Below are positions 46,229 through 58,400 of a stretch of DNA of 64,000 nt, one piece after another (the stretch's first letter is position 1; every line of letters begins with the position of its first letter). The DNA lies in assembly GCF_042100115.1 (NCBI RefSeq), contig NC_091277.1, positions 868,001 to 932,000 on the forward strand, given 5' to 3'. A program made the position numbers and the translations under genes. The notes under the pieces were generated by a model, which ran no database searches, was not told the origin of the DNA, and saw only the letters and a list, made by a program, of their open reading frames with translations. Source of the DNA: Alternaria dauci. Lineage: Eukaryota > Ascomycota > Dothideomycetes > Pleosporales > Pleosporaceae.

Positions 46229-46952
46229 TTACTGGATGGTAGCTGTGGCAGCAGTCCAAGGAGTGTCACGCTCAGGATCAAGCGTTGTGCCAACACAGTC
46301 AGTTAAGAACTTGTGCCAGCCGTCTACAGTGCCTGCGACAAGACCAGCCCGGATGTCTGCACTGCACTGGGTGGTGACGAACCAGGCTGCACTTCCAAAG
46401 CTCTTCTCATCGTCGCTGTTGACCAGAGCAAGTACTGCCTCCAGACCAGCGGTTTCTCCAGCAGCCTTTGCTTGTGATACGGCGTCTGCGCCAACGACAG
46501 CGGTAGCGTACTTTTCGACAAACGGTGGCATTGCCATCACTATAACGGGAGCAAAGTCAGTTTGTGCTTCACGTGTAATCCACCTAACGACTTTACTTAC
46601 TCCTTGTGCCTTGACCAGGACGGCCTGGGTAATGGTTTTTCTTGTACTTGAAGTCTCCACTCTCGAAGATCTCATAGGCGACTATGGCAGCCTTCTCTCC
46701 CTTGGCGGTGATCTTGTAGGTGTCGAACGCCTTGTTGAGAGCAGTAGCGGCTTGTGTCGCATCGGCACATTCGTCGGGGAAATCTGCACCAGCGCAAGAC
46801 TGGGTGGCGGGCGCAATGGCAATCAAGTTGGCTGCGGTCAACTCTGTTGTATCCGTCTCTGGGACGTTGTCGGGGCAGTCGTCAGGGATAGGTGCTGCAA
46901 AGGCGCACAGTGCAAAGGCGCTTGCGAAGAGGATGTTTTTCTTGAAACCCAT
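46229..46952 (-). CDS. Small secreted protein, function unknown
   Basis: Exons 46952-46601 and 46539-46229 (61-bp intron, GTAAGT, CTGAC, TATAG); 220 residues. A classical signal peptide is clear: MGFKKN, hydrophobic core ILFASAFALCAFA, cleavage expected before APIPDD. The mature part has five cysteines (PDDCPDN, TQSCAG, PDECAD, TTQCSAD, LTDCVGT), Ala/Thr-rich helical sequence and acidic N-terminus. No membrane segment, GPI signal or enzyme motif. It resembles the many conserved secreted proteins of plant-associated dothideomycetes, but I cannot tie it to a named family. Joining the exons gives GQGTRMMAMPPFVEKYATAV without loss of frame. The gene sits alone with about 1.1 kb upstream. Confidence 0.85.
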
Positions 46953-48033
46953 GTTGTCTGTGGGTTGATGAATCAAAGAAGTCTGATGTTCTAGTGTAGA
47001 GATCGGTTGATGAGGCTGAGGCTGGGGCCGAGGCTAAGGTGTTGAGATTCTGGAAGATGTTTCTGGTTCAGGGTGAGGAGGCCTTAAATACAGAGGGACA
47101 CTTGTGGATTCGTGAATTGTGATGTTCTATTGAAGTGAACGGCGAGAGAGGGTGTTTTATAAATGAGTGACGTTGAATTGAATATGCTTCAGCCCTGCAG
47201 AAACAAGTGATCTAAATAAGGGATTGAGAGACCGTGAGGAGGCAGTGTAGTGAAGGAAGGGGAATGGCCAAGATATAGACGGTGCGCCTCAAGGCCACCC
47301 TCCGCATAGCCCATCAGCATGATAGTCAGGGCCCTGTCCTACAATGGCGCCAGATCAATGAGAAGTGGCTGCCAATCATTACTTCTCGAGGTGAGGCACA
47401 ATGCACGTGAATGCGCGTTGTGCGACTGTGATTGGATGTGCGTCAATGACCGGCCGGGGGTGTTTCGAAACGTGAAACGAGCGAGATCAAGCTTTTGCCA
47501 ACACTGGCCGACAGCAGTCGAACCCGCTTCTAGTACCACTACAACAAGATTATCAGGTGGACTTTGTGGCACAAGGCATGCGACAAAGGGCAAAATCCTG
47601 TCTCGTCGCTGGCTGCGGACGGAAGAATGCTGCTGCATGCTTATGCCCTTGTGTCAGAGCGCTCCTCAGCCGCAGCTGCCCCACTCCAAAAGCCGTCAGC
47701 AAAGGGGACATTTGCGCCGCTCCAGCGCTTAGTCTAAAGGGAGCAGAACTTCCCTCCCTCCCCCCGAACCACCAGTCGCGTTTTCGAGACCCGCGGCTAT
47801 TCCGCCGCCTTCCAGCAGCTGCAAGTGCCGCTGCAACGGAATTTGTAGGCTATCTCCGGACCTGCCTGCCACATTTGCAATGGTTGACATCATTGGTGTT
47901 GATCCGCCACGACCGGAGCATTTGCCCCACCAAGTTGCTTGATTACATCCTGCCCCTCATTGCACTCTGCTCTAGCAATTGAAACTTTATTCAACTGAAC
48001 TTCACCTTCATCAGATCGTTCCTCATATCAAAA
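46953..48033. promoter_or_regulatory. Bidirectional upstream region secreted protein / aldo-keto reductase
   Basis: 1.1 kb between divergent starts. On the minus strand TATTTAA (47083-47089) lies about 130 bp upstream of the secreted-protein ATG and TTTATAAA (47154-47161) about 205 bp upstream; either may be its TATA box. A CT-rich stretch precedes the reductase start. Confidence 0.45.
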
Positions 48034-49398
48034 ATGCCTGCCGTCGAGAGCAAGTTTGACCCCAAGGAGTGAGTTGCATGTCAATTGTTGTGATGCGACG
48101 ATGTTTTGGCTGGTTGAATAGATCGTCACCAATCTGCAGCCTGAAGCTCCGTATCTTTACATCTGTTTCATTCGAGCATCGGCTGACGTAACCGCAGCAT
48201 GCAGTTCCGTCGCCTGGGACCCGCTGGGTTGAAGGTATCGGTTCTGAGCCTTGGAGGTTGGTTGACGTATGGAGGAACTCAAAAAGGCTCCATCGTGAAG
48301 GACTGCATGCAAGAAGCGTGGAACCACGGCATCAACTTCTTCGACACTGCAGAGGTCTATGCAGCTGGCGAGTGTGAAGTTGAAATGGGACAGGCCTTCA
48401 AGGAGCTGCAATGGCCGCGTGACGAGTATGTCTTGTCCACAAAGGTAACATGTGCTTACAGTCGAATTGCGATGATTCAAGGCTAAAACCACTGTGAAGG
48501 TCTTCTTTGGAACACGGAGGAAGGAGCCAAACACTAGGTAAGACGTATGCTCTGCATACTTTTACCTGACTAACGAATAGATAGAGGTCTATCCAAGAAG
48601 CACATTGTCGAGGGCTTGAAGAGCTCTCTGAAGCGTCTTGATCATTCTTACGTCGACGTTGTTTTTGCTCACCGCTACGATCCCGAGTAGGCAACAGTCC
48701 GGCCTTTTTGTCGATTGTGAGCTGATGTAACTCTAGCGTCGGGATGAAGGAGATTGTCGAGGCCTTCACCCAGACTATTCAGATGAACCTGGCATACTAC
48801 TGGGGAACTTCCGAGTGGTCTGCAGAGCAGATCCAGGAGGCATGCGATGTTGCCGAGAAGTACAACCTTATCGCCCCTATCGTCGAGCAGCCACAGTACA
48901 ATGCTTTCCACCGTGAGCGTTTCGAGAAGGAATATGCACCCTTGTACAAGAAGTACCAATACGGCACGACCATCTGGTCGCCTCTGGTAAACCATAGCCC
49001 TATATGAACCGCATGCGACACATTTACTGACCTCAAATACCAATCTCTAGGCGTCAGGCATGCTGACTGGCAAATACAACGACGGCATTCCCGAGGACTC
49101 CCGCTTCGCCACGAACCCCGAATTCTTCAAGAACTCAATTGAGGCGCTGAAGAGTGAAGAGGGACAGGCTAAGATCAAGAAGGTCAAGGAGCTAACCAAG
49201 GTTGCGGAAAAGCTAGGAGGCACCACTACTCAGCTCGCTCTTGCTTGGGCAGCCAAAAACCCGAATGTGTCTACAGTTATTCTTGGTGCGACGAAGCCCG
49301 AACAGGTCAAGGACAACTGTGGCGCTCTCAAGTTGCTCGACAAGTTGACACCGGAGCTCATGGACGAGATTGAGAAGATCCTCGACAACAAGCCGTAG
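48034..49398 (+). CDS. Aldo-keto reductase, voltage-gated K+ channel beta-subunit-like
   Basis: Cytosolic NADPH-dependent reductase of the Kv-beta (AKR6-like) group. Six exons: 48034-48068, 48198-48444, 48500-48537, 48585-48686, 48737-48986 and 49051-49398; 339 residues. The TIM-barrel marks appear in order: [31 protein letters not shown] with catalytic Asp and Tyr; the Lys of VLSTKVFFGT; the His of [53 protein letters not shown]; and the NADPH-binding [17 protein letters not shown]. Exon 3 is only 38 nt ([12 protein letters not shown]). The first exon adds a short [12 protein letters not shown] leader before the usual MQFRRLG start. In fungi, members are often annotated as channel beta subunits, although a channel partner is rarely shown. 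Confidence 0.93.
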
Positions 49399-51180
49399 TG
49401 GCCTCCGATACTGCTGTAAGGCGTGGTCAAGGTCCGCAGTGTACCCAACCGATCTAGAGTAGCCTATGTAGTGAAATGAAAGTTGGATCGACAGCCTCGG
49501 TCGTATCGAACATCTTAGCGGACCCTGATTTGCTTTCTAGCTGCTTTCTATTTCTATGTGTCGAGCTGAGTGCTATAGACGCGCTATGGCGTAAGAGGTC
49601 GGGTTGAGGAAATATGGCGATTGGCTGCGTCGACAGGTCCACGTGCTGCACAACGTGACCGTACGGGGAAGGATGACGCCCCTCTAAGTGGATGGATGTT
49701 ACGCAAAGAAGTGTGGTAGAGGCCGATGCACTCGCCACAGGATCATGCTTCCGAGACTTGTCGGGGTCGAGGTCCGCCAAGCGTGGCCACAGCAAGCCTC
49801 CAACGAAGTACATGACACGAAAGCCGCTGGATTTTGCGTACCGATCCTTTCTTTTTGCACTGTAAAGCTGGAATATTACGTGTCGCATCGCGCCACTGCA
49901 CCATCAGCCATGTGCAAGCTCTAGACCGGACGAGGCGCAGAGCCGCAGACTCGAGCCGCTAAACACCAGCGGATCTCCAAAGCTGCTTCCGCGTCCTGGC
50001 TCTGATTGACCCAAAAGCTGTTCGGCTCAATCTTGTGCACTGACCGCCTCATCTTCCAACCTCCAGGCCCGGAGTCGTGCAGATTCCAAATCGTTAGCTT
50101 GGGCCGTGTTCCCGCCGACGATCTTCCACCGCGTACAGTAGTGCATTATTTCGTGCCTGGCTTGCTACTAAATCGCGTTGAACATCGCACTGCAAGTGTA
50201 AGAGTTATCCCTGGCACATCCTCCAGACCAGCTTGCCCTTTGCTGTGCTACACCCGACACTGCGACGCCAAGAGCACCATCGCTTGTCTCAATTGCGTCG
50301 ACCGCCCATTGCGTCCATCTCCCCGTCATCGCCCTTCAACTCGGAAGCCCTAGGAACTGATCTGAATTGAGCCTCGGCAACATTGAGAACCTGATGTAAG
50401 CCTAAATTCTTCTTGCTCGGTCAACCCACCAAGAAGACGCGCCTCACCGCGGCCTGTCTAATCGTCATAGTTGAGCGCCGACGAGACAGACAGCTGTACG
50501 TTTCGGATGTGCGCAGGGGTTCAACGTTGACCTGTAGACTGACCAATCTCTAGCGTATTGCTCACTGTATTTCTACGGCCAGCCCATCCGCCAATTTGGC
50601 GCCGAAAGGGACAATCATTTTGTCTATACGTGTGCGAGTTGATCAATGCTGCTCACATAGCATGGCTACGACTATCAAGAACGACCCCTCCTCTGGGGAT
50701 GCGAATTATCACAACCATAGCAGTGGTATGTTGGCTCTCTCTTGGCGTTATACAGTGCTTTAATCCCCTCGCTGTTTTGACGTTGGATCTGTTTTGTCTC
50801 CGCTTCGCGACTCCTACACCTTGTCTTGGCACGCGGAGTCCCCCTCCACTATTGGTCCGCTCTTGTTGAAGCACTCTTGTGTCTTCACCCCACTCCCACA
50901 AACATGCTGCAGAGACAGGACCAGTCTCGTCAAGGCAAGCTTTACCGGTATCAGCATGAACGTTGCACACGTGCCTCACGGCTCGCCTGCATGCCGGCCG
51001 TTGACGGCGCATGAACGAGAAACCAGCATGCAAACTCTTGTGTGCCTCAGTCGATACAAGGCTCTGGAGACACTACATATACATGGCTGCACTACTTACA
51101 CTTCCTGTCCAAGCTCATCACACATACACATATCTAATTTCTTTTTGTTTTCTTAATCCTTCGCATAAGACCGAAACACC
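49399..51180. other. Upstream region of the bZIP gene
   Basis: About 1.8 kb between two plus-strand genes. Pyrimidine-rich and CA-rich toward 51060-51180, consistent with a long 5' leader for the bZIP mRNA. Several short ATG frames precede the start. No gene or RNA recognised. Confidence 0.5.
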
Positions 51181-52685
51181 ATGTCGCATGCTCGTTACAT
51201 GTCCTGGCCCGATGCGCACGTGCTGACTATGGCGCCCACCTACCCTCCACCCGGCGCTGCCAACGAGTACCCTTCTCCTGCCGCTTCTCGTCGACCTTCC
51301 GAGTGTTTCTCCGAGATGAGTATGAGCAGCAGCAGGAGAGGCAGCTTGGCTGGATTTGCGTCGGACATGGAGAGTACAGGGCAGTGGCAATCTGCAGGCA
51401 GCGAATCAAAAAGTCCTTTGGCGCAATTTGGATTCTTCAAGAGTCTGACCGACAAGAAGACCACGAGAGGTTTGTCAACCATCGTCTAGGCTCCACCGGA
51501 TTACTGATTCTTGCAAGATGGCCAACCACCGAAGAGAAGGGGGCCTAAACCTGACAGCAAGCCTGCCTTGACACGGCGACAGGAGTTGAACCGCCAGGCA
51601 CAGAGGTAAGCTCAAGAATGCTACACGCGATATCACGCACTGACTTATCGACAAGAACGCATCGGGAAAGAAAAGAGCTGTATATCAAGGCCCTTGAGCA
51701 GGAGGTGATACGTCTTAAGGACACCTTCGCCGCTGCTTCCCGGGAACGGGACGCCTTCGCAGAAGAGAACCGGCGACTGAGAGAACTGCTTGTGGCGCAT
51801 GGAATTTCCTTCGACACTTGCAACCTCGCGAGCAATGGCATGGGCCGAGTGGACAGCTCCGCCTACGGCAGCTCTACGGGCAGCGTATCAGGCTATGGGA
51901 CAGGATCAGCGTCGACTGGCTATACATCGCCACCAACACGCGGATCAGTCTCTCATGACGGTATGAGCGGTCAGCCCTTGACTCTGCAACAACAAGCCCA
52001 ACAGTCACATCATCAACAGCAGCATGGTCTCGACTATGACCAGATTGGGATAGACTTCGTTTTAACGTACGACCGATCGCCCTACCTTTCTCCTCCACCC
52101 CAGCAGTAATGCGCTCACGTCTCTTCTCCTCTTCGTTCTGTTCGACTTCCGTACGTTATTCTTTATCTTTGCACGCTCTGTTCTGACGGATGGCGTCTGA
52201 CAGGCTCGAACGACCTTGCATGGACCACATGCAGTTTTTAATGGTACGCGCCCACGATGCCGACGAAAATATTAGTGGCCATGCGCTCATGGCCACCGCC
52301 CCACCCGACGCGCACATTGCGAACTGCCCTGAGGAGAAGTATCCACATCAGATGCCGGACGTCAAGATGCCGGACTTGATGAAACTGCTCGATCTGAGCA
52401 ATCGTCTGCCCCTTGACGGGGAGATTACGCCGATTATGGCCTGGGCGAAGATCCTACGAGACGAGAACATTCGGGATCTTTCCAAGCAAGACATCGAGCT
52501 TGTGAAGACAGAGCTCCTTGCCAAAGTTCGCTGCTACGGGTACGTCGAGAACAAGGCAGACGATTGGACCAGAGCATTTACTGACATTGGCTAGCTTTGG
52601 CGCAGTCCTTGAGGAATTCGAAGTCAGCGACGCCCTGATGACTGTTCTTGCTGGCAAATTTTCAAACGGTCCCACGCCCGGATGA
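51181..52685 (+). CDS. bZIP transcription factor, Yap-like basic region
   Basis: Nuclear DNA-binding regulator; target unknown. Exons 51181-51469, 51518-51605, 51656-52066, 52204-52539 and 52595-52685; 404 residues. N-terminal Ser-rich region, then GQPPKRRGPKPDSKPALTRR, a basic region NRQAQRTHRERK (N-x7-R spacing; the Gln/Ala/Gln pattern is Yap/Pap1-like, with His where Phe is usual) and a leucine zipper ALEQEVIRLKDTFAAASRER continuing through ENRRLRELLVAHGI. A Gly/Ser and Gln/His-rich middle (LTLQQQAQQSHHQQQHGL) follows. The C-terminal conserved domain, LERPCMDHMQFLMVRAHD, CPEEKYPHQMPDVKMPDLMK and LDLSNRLPLDGEITPIMAWA, is recovered only by removing the fourth intron (137 bp). No Yap-type cysteine clusters are present, so oxidative regulation is not implied. 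Confidence 0.9.
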
Positions 52686-52944
52686 TGTCTAGTCAAGAGA
52701 AACGAAGTATTAGTTATGATTTTTCTGATTATATGTAATGTCGTACGCTCGGTATAAACAATAATACAAGCACGTTGACCTTTCGTCTCGACTATAATTG
52801 GCACTGCCGTAACGCGCGAGAGGGAATTTTGCCCACAGACTTATCGCCATGTTGTGCTAACTAAAATGTTGTGATAGTGTTGTAGTGGTATTACACAGAA
52901 CGGTAGCGAGCGAACACAATGATAACACGCTGTTGAACCTTGAT

Positions 52945-52962
52945 ATAGCGAGAGATCGCTAT
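52945..52962. repeat. Inverted repeat, 7-bp arms
   Basis: ATAGCGA, spacer GAGA, TCGCTAT. Perfect arms; sits 10 bp before a longer hairpin. Confidence 0.6.
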
Positions 52963-52972
52963 CCAAGAACCC

Positions 52973-53006
52973 CCCTGCTTCTGCGCTAAGTAGCGCAGAA
53001 GCAGGG
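52973..53006. repeat. Perfect inverted repeat, 16-bp arms, 2-base spacer
   Basis: The left arm 52973-52988 (CCCTGCTTCTGCGCTA) is exactly complementary to the right arm 52991-53006, with only AG between them. It can extrude as a cruciform or, if transcribed, form a very stable hairpin. It lies about 290 bp after the bZIP stop and 190 bp before the next start. Confidence 0.85.
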
Positions 53007-53195
53007 TCCAGTCCGTGCGTCACCCTGTAACTCGAGTGTTGGTGAAACTACGTCGCAACACGTCGTGTCTAGCTCTATAAAGTCCTCGTCAATATACACG
53101 TGTTTACTGTCTTGATCCTTCTGTTTCTATCGTCCAAACAGCCCACATCACGAACCGGTCCATCACCCACCAAGCTTGTTTTCGCTGTTCCGACC

Positions 53196-54854
53196 ATGAC
53201 GGAGCTCAGGTAAGCCGTGACTGCACGAAATGCATGTGAGAAATACTGACATCGTGTCTCCAAGTGTTTTTGATAATGATCCGACCATCTACCTATTCAC
53301 CTCCCTGACCGCCGGCTCGTCCCACATCGTCACAGCTACCTCGCGAATCGAAACAATCCTAAGAGCGAACAAAATCCCGTTCAAAGGAGTAGATACTGCG
53401 ACTGATGAGCTTGCAAAGAAGCTGTTCCAGCGGAGAGCAAGCGGAAAGAAGCTACCTCTGGTAGTCAAAGAAGGATATGTCTTAGGGGTAGGTACACGAT
53501 GCATCACATAGCTAGGACGGGAAGGCTGATCTGCACAATGTAGGGCATTACAGAGATCGAAGAATGGAACGAATACGACGAGATCCGAGAAGCGTTGGGC
53601 GTCACATCAGCCTTCACGCCCTTCCCCGCGAAACCCGGGCCCCCACCTATGGCTGCTCCAGCTACCACCACCTCGTCCTTCTCATCCACAAGCGCAGCTA
53701 CAAAGAAGGAGAATGTCGTCACGCCTAGTCTGGAGACAAACCTGGCACTCCGGGAGCTAGGTGCTGAAGCCGCGAAGAAGGCCGCTTCGTTGAAGCCCGT
53801 GCCAAGTAACATCAAGACTACAAACCCGCTGCTGGCAGAGAAGACCAACACACCGACCTCAGCGGCGTCAAAAAAGAGCCCTACCAAAGAGGACCCCGGT
53901 AGCATCCTCTCGCCGAAATCTGTCCCGTTACCTGAGACGCCGAAGCTTGCGACGCCTGCTATACCGACCGCGACTCAAGACACGAAGCCTGTTGCCTCCA
54001 CTGCCAAAACAGAAGCCAAGACTGCTACCTCGAGTACGACGACCAAAGGCGTAAAGGCCGCTACACCGAGCAGGATCAAAGACACCAAAGCAAAGGACAC
54101 CAAGGCAAAAGACGCAAAAACAAAGGACACCAAGGCGAAAGATACCAAAGCAAAAACTACATCCTCAAAAGATGCAAAGTCCAAGTCAGCTAGGAAACCC
54201 ACGGGAGGTCTCTTTGGCCTCGGAAAAGCCCCAGCAAAGTCAAAATCGAAATCCTCAAGTAGCAAAGACACAAAGAGTAAAGACGCAAAATCAAAGAGCA
54301 CGAAGAGTACAAAGGCTGCTGCACAGCCGAGTATTCCAAAGCTCTCGGATCTGCAGAAGCCTGTACATGGGCCCTCCTCCATGCACGATGATGTGAAGAA
54401 CCCTGCGCTTAGTGCTGGACCGATACATTCAACAAAGGAGAAAGACAGCGAAGAAGAAGAATCCGAGGAGGAGAGTTCTGAGGAGGAAGACGATGCGAAT
54501 GAACCAACTACTGCAGCCAAAGCCCCAGACGGGACAGAAAAGAAAGTAACTGCAGCTACGGAAGAAAGCAGCGATGAAGAGGAAGACAGCGACGAAGAAG
54601 ACGAGGAAGATAGCGACGAAGAGGAAGAAGAGAGTGAAGAGGAAGACAGCGAGGATGAGAAGAAACCCGCACCATTGGCTACAAAAGGGAAACCAGCTAC
54701 ACAGGCTAAGGAAGCCGAAGCAGAGGAGAGTTCAGAGGAAGAAGACAGTGATGAAGAGGAAGAGAGCTCAGAGGAAGATGAGGCAGAGGCGCCAAAGACG
54801 CAGAAACAGAGTGCTAAGGATGCCAGTAAAGCTGGTGTGAGTGTGAAGGACTAG
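53196..54854 (+). CDS. SH3BGR-like thioredoxin-fold protein with long charged repeat tail
   Basis: Exons 53196-53209 (only MTELS), 53265-53487 and 53544-54854; 515 residues. Residues about 9-100 match the SH3-binding glutamic-acid-rich protein/glutaredoxin-like fold: TIYLFTSLTAGSSHIVTATS, RIETILRANKIPFKGVDTAT, KLPLVVKEGYVLG and GITEIEEWNEYDEIREALG. No CxxC redox pair, as in SH3BGR proteins. The rest is a polyampholyte: Pro/Ser/Thr-rich, then a Lys-rich block of KDTKA/KDAKS repeats (about 54080-54320), then an acidic block of SSEEEDSDEEEE-type repeats (about 54440-54790) typical of casein-kinase-2 sites. The repeats make the tail length likely to vary between strains. A scaffold or chaperone-like role is possible; no function is proven. 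Confidence 0.85.
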
Positions 54855-55480
54855 TATGGGAGCGAACAGACTTTGAACAGGCTTTGTATATAGTTTCGAG
54901 TGTATGGTTGCAGTAATAGATAAATTAAAGTACATGTAATAAACTTCGGACCACGGTAGAAATCTTCACTTGCAAAGAAACACATTTGTATTTGTGCCAC
55001 CGCTACCACAACAACATGTTTTCGTCATATTCATGGCCGTAGATCCTCGCAGTGTCACTCCCATTAACAAGTCCGCCCATGTGCAAGGCGCTACCTAGGT
55101 ATTTGGTAATTAGACTCAACGGGGTCCTGGAAACGAACCGCTGGTCGTCTTGTTCAGTGATACGCGGATGATTGTTCAAGTAGGACTACGAGATCATATC
55201 CATACATCAAGCGTAAATTACAAACGCCAACACTGTATGCAACATGAGGTGCTTTACATCATTTCAAGTCTGAAGTTGTAGTAGAAGAATATACATGATC
55301 GAATACCCACGTTGCTGTAAACCTCCACTCGCGGAGAAGTCGCTTTGCTAACGCCAACGCTGGATGCCTTACTATACAGTACATAGAGAGCAACGTGTAA
55401 CCAAAAAAGAGAAGCCTTTGATATCAGGCCCTGGATCACTTGTACCAACAGCACTTCGTCCTCTGGCCTAGCGGACTAGC
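54855..55480. other. Convergent 3' region
   Basis: About 630 bp, AT-rich, between facing stops of the SH3BGR-like gene and FUN30. UTRs presumed; nothing else seen. Confidence 0.5.
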
Positions 55481-58400
55481 TCAGGCAGCAACATTCAACC
55501 CCGCCTTCTTCAAGCCATCAAAGAACTGCTCTTTAATGTCCCCATCGCCACGGGTCCCTTCGTCTACCTTGTCCTTATCTTCGGCCGGCGGCGCATTAAG
55601 CTGCGCCATCATCATCCTCTCCACGGCTTCAATACCTGCTTCTTCCGCTTTACTCAGTTCACCCGCGGCCGCGGCATCGCCCTTCTTCTTCCCCTTGCCC
55701 TTCACCCCCTCGTCCGCGTCTTCGCCTTGAACCATCTTATCCAACTCCAATTTACTCACACCAAGCGCATAAATCTGCTCTTCAACCGTGCCCTTTGTGA
55801 CTAACCTGACCACTTCGACCTCTCTCGTCTGACCAACACGATGCGCACGATTTTCTGCTTGGATATCATCCTGGGGATTGAAACTAGAGTCGAAGATGAT
55901 GACTTTGTTCGCGCAGGCGAGGTTGATGCCCGCACCACCGCTCTTCGTGCTGATCATGAAGAGTTGGATGGATTCGTCTTGGTAGAAGACGTCCATGAGA
56001 GACTGACGTTCCTGAATTGGGGTAGAGCCGTCCATGCGCATAAAGTTGATATCGTGGTCGTCAAAGACCCAGCCGAGAATATCCATAACCGAAGTGAATT
56101 GGGAGAAGACCAATGCCCGATCGCCATTCTCCTTGTACTTTTTCAGCAAAGTGAGTAGTGCAGAGACCTTGCCAGAGTCCATCCACTCGTGATCTTTGAG
56201 CTCATATTTCTTGAGGGCACGATACTTGGAAGCGAGTTGGTGACATTGGTAGTCTTGGTACAGCTCTAGTTCTTCATAGATGATGTCTGGATTGCTTTCG
56301 GCAAACATGTCTTCTTTAAGACAGGCTTTGGACATTTTTCGGATCTTGTCATTGTTGTATCGGTGGCGGAACAGTAGGGGGTGTATAGCTGCTTGCCGGA
56401 GCTTCATCATGACGTTGGCGTGGTCCTTGACGGGTATGCCTGCCGCTCGATCTTCAAGGATCTTGCGCTGCTTGGTCAACTGCTCGTTGTAAAGCGTCCT
56501 CTGTGTATCAGTAAGATCGCAATACTCGACGCGGGAAGTCTTCTTCGGCAGGTGCTTGAGTACCTGTACCTTCTTTCGCCGAAGGATAAAAGGTGTCAGC
56601 ATTGTACGAGCGCGTTGAATACGCTGCGCAGATAGCAAAGAGCTATGTGAGTCGCTCTCCATCGTCTTGGCCTTGTGCTTGAATAATATCTGCAGCATCT
56701 CCTGAACCTCCTCCTGCTGGTCGCCATAAAACACTTGTGGCATCAGGAAACCCAGGATTGACATGAGCTCTTGAAGACTGTTTTGGAGCGGAGTTCCCGT
56801 CAACAAGATCCTGCAAGTCGCTTGAATCTTCATCAAACTCTTGTAGCGGATCGTGTTGGCGTTCTTGAGCATATGTCCTTCGTCAAAGATGCAAATCTCG
56901 GGCCTGCACTTCCTGAGGAAGGCCAAGTCCTCCTTCCTGAAGGTAAGGTCGTACGTCGTAATGATCACGTCGCATGTCCTCTGCTTGATATTGTGAAGAA
57001 TGCTCTCTTGGTGAGAAAACCGCTCCGCCTGTGATCCATAGTACGGCGTAAAGTTGATCGTCTTGGAAAAGCGCTCAAACTCACGACACCAGTTCTCCAG
57101 TGTCGAACCAGGAACAACAATAAGCGCAGGCTTCCCTTCGTCTTGCTCTTTGAGATGTGACAAGAATGCAATGATCTGGCAGGTCTTTCCTAGACCCATA
57201 TCGTCGGCCAGAATACCCGAAGTCTTCGTCTTCCATAGGAGATTCAGCCAGTTGAGGCCTACGACCTGGTAGTCTTTGAGTTCGATGTCGTTGTTCATGT
57301 TCGCGGGTTGTGTCAAGAGCTTTGTGCGACTAGCCGCGTGTCGTATGTTCTTAGATTCGGTATCGCTGCCATTTGCACTCCGGGGGGTATGGTAGCCTGA
57401 GTCACGAGAAGAATTCGTGTCGCTACCATCGTCTAGACTTGTCAATTCGACACCATTTTCGGTAGAAGCACCAAAGATATCGATCCCCCATCGTGCCATG
57501 CCTGCAACCATGGGCTTACCCAGGGCTTCGCATTGCTGAACAACGGAGTCAATCGTAGAGTATGCATTCCACATACCCTCGGTAGACTCCACGAGGCGCT
57601 GGCCAGTCGTTATGCGTGGCTTGCGCGCCTTCTTTTTGCCCTTCTCCACTGGCGTAAGATCCACATGGACCTTGCGAACAGCGTCAAGAGACGTGAATGG
57701 GCGCTGCTTGAAAATCTCCTTGATATCGTCTTCTTTGTGGCTAGACAAGTCGACCATTGCCTCCACGGTACAGGTGTTGAAGAAATTCAACAACGCACTC
57801 TCGTCAAAGTTGTTCTCCACCACCGAACCACCTGCTTCCGAGTCGTCATCCACAACGAGATCTGCAGCGATACCCTCGTCCTCGTCGGAAGAGACCACAA
57901 CTGGCGCTTCCTTCTTTGGTTGATGTTGCGGTCGTTGGGGTATGGGCTCGGGTGATGGCGAGAACACGGCCTTCTTGCGATCCTTGCCGCTCTTGAGTCT
58001 GCGTTTCTGTTTCGGTGGCTCCTTTTCAGGACTGTCGATCTTGACCGGGCTGTTTTGAGTCGCGCCCAACTTGGAGTACTTGTTCTGCAGCGATTGCACA
58101 GGTTGCTTCAACCCACGCTGTGCCGTCTTCTTCACTACTGGCGCCGAGACTTTGCGGGCCACTCCTGGTGGAGGAGAAGAGCGGAGCAGCTCGTCCTCTG
58201 ACTCTTGGTCCGCCAGATACTCGGAAGCATCGTTGAAGTTGCCCTTCTTCTTAGTCAAAGCGTCATGTAGCTGTTTGACAGAGCGATTGGGGTAGATAGC
58301 CCTCAGTCGATTGACTTTGGCATAGGTGCCCAAGTCGTGGATATCCTGCATTGTCATTTCCCTCTCTTCCGTCAAATCTATAGGTATAGCGCGCGAAGGG

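Larger units (their letters stand above)
52686..53195. other. Intergenic region with two hairpins
   Basis: About 500 bp between two plus-strand genes. Contains the adjacent inverted repeats at 52945-52962 and 52973-53006; otherwise AT-rich 3' region and promoter of the next gene. Confidence 0.5.
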
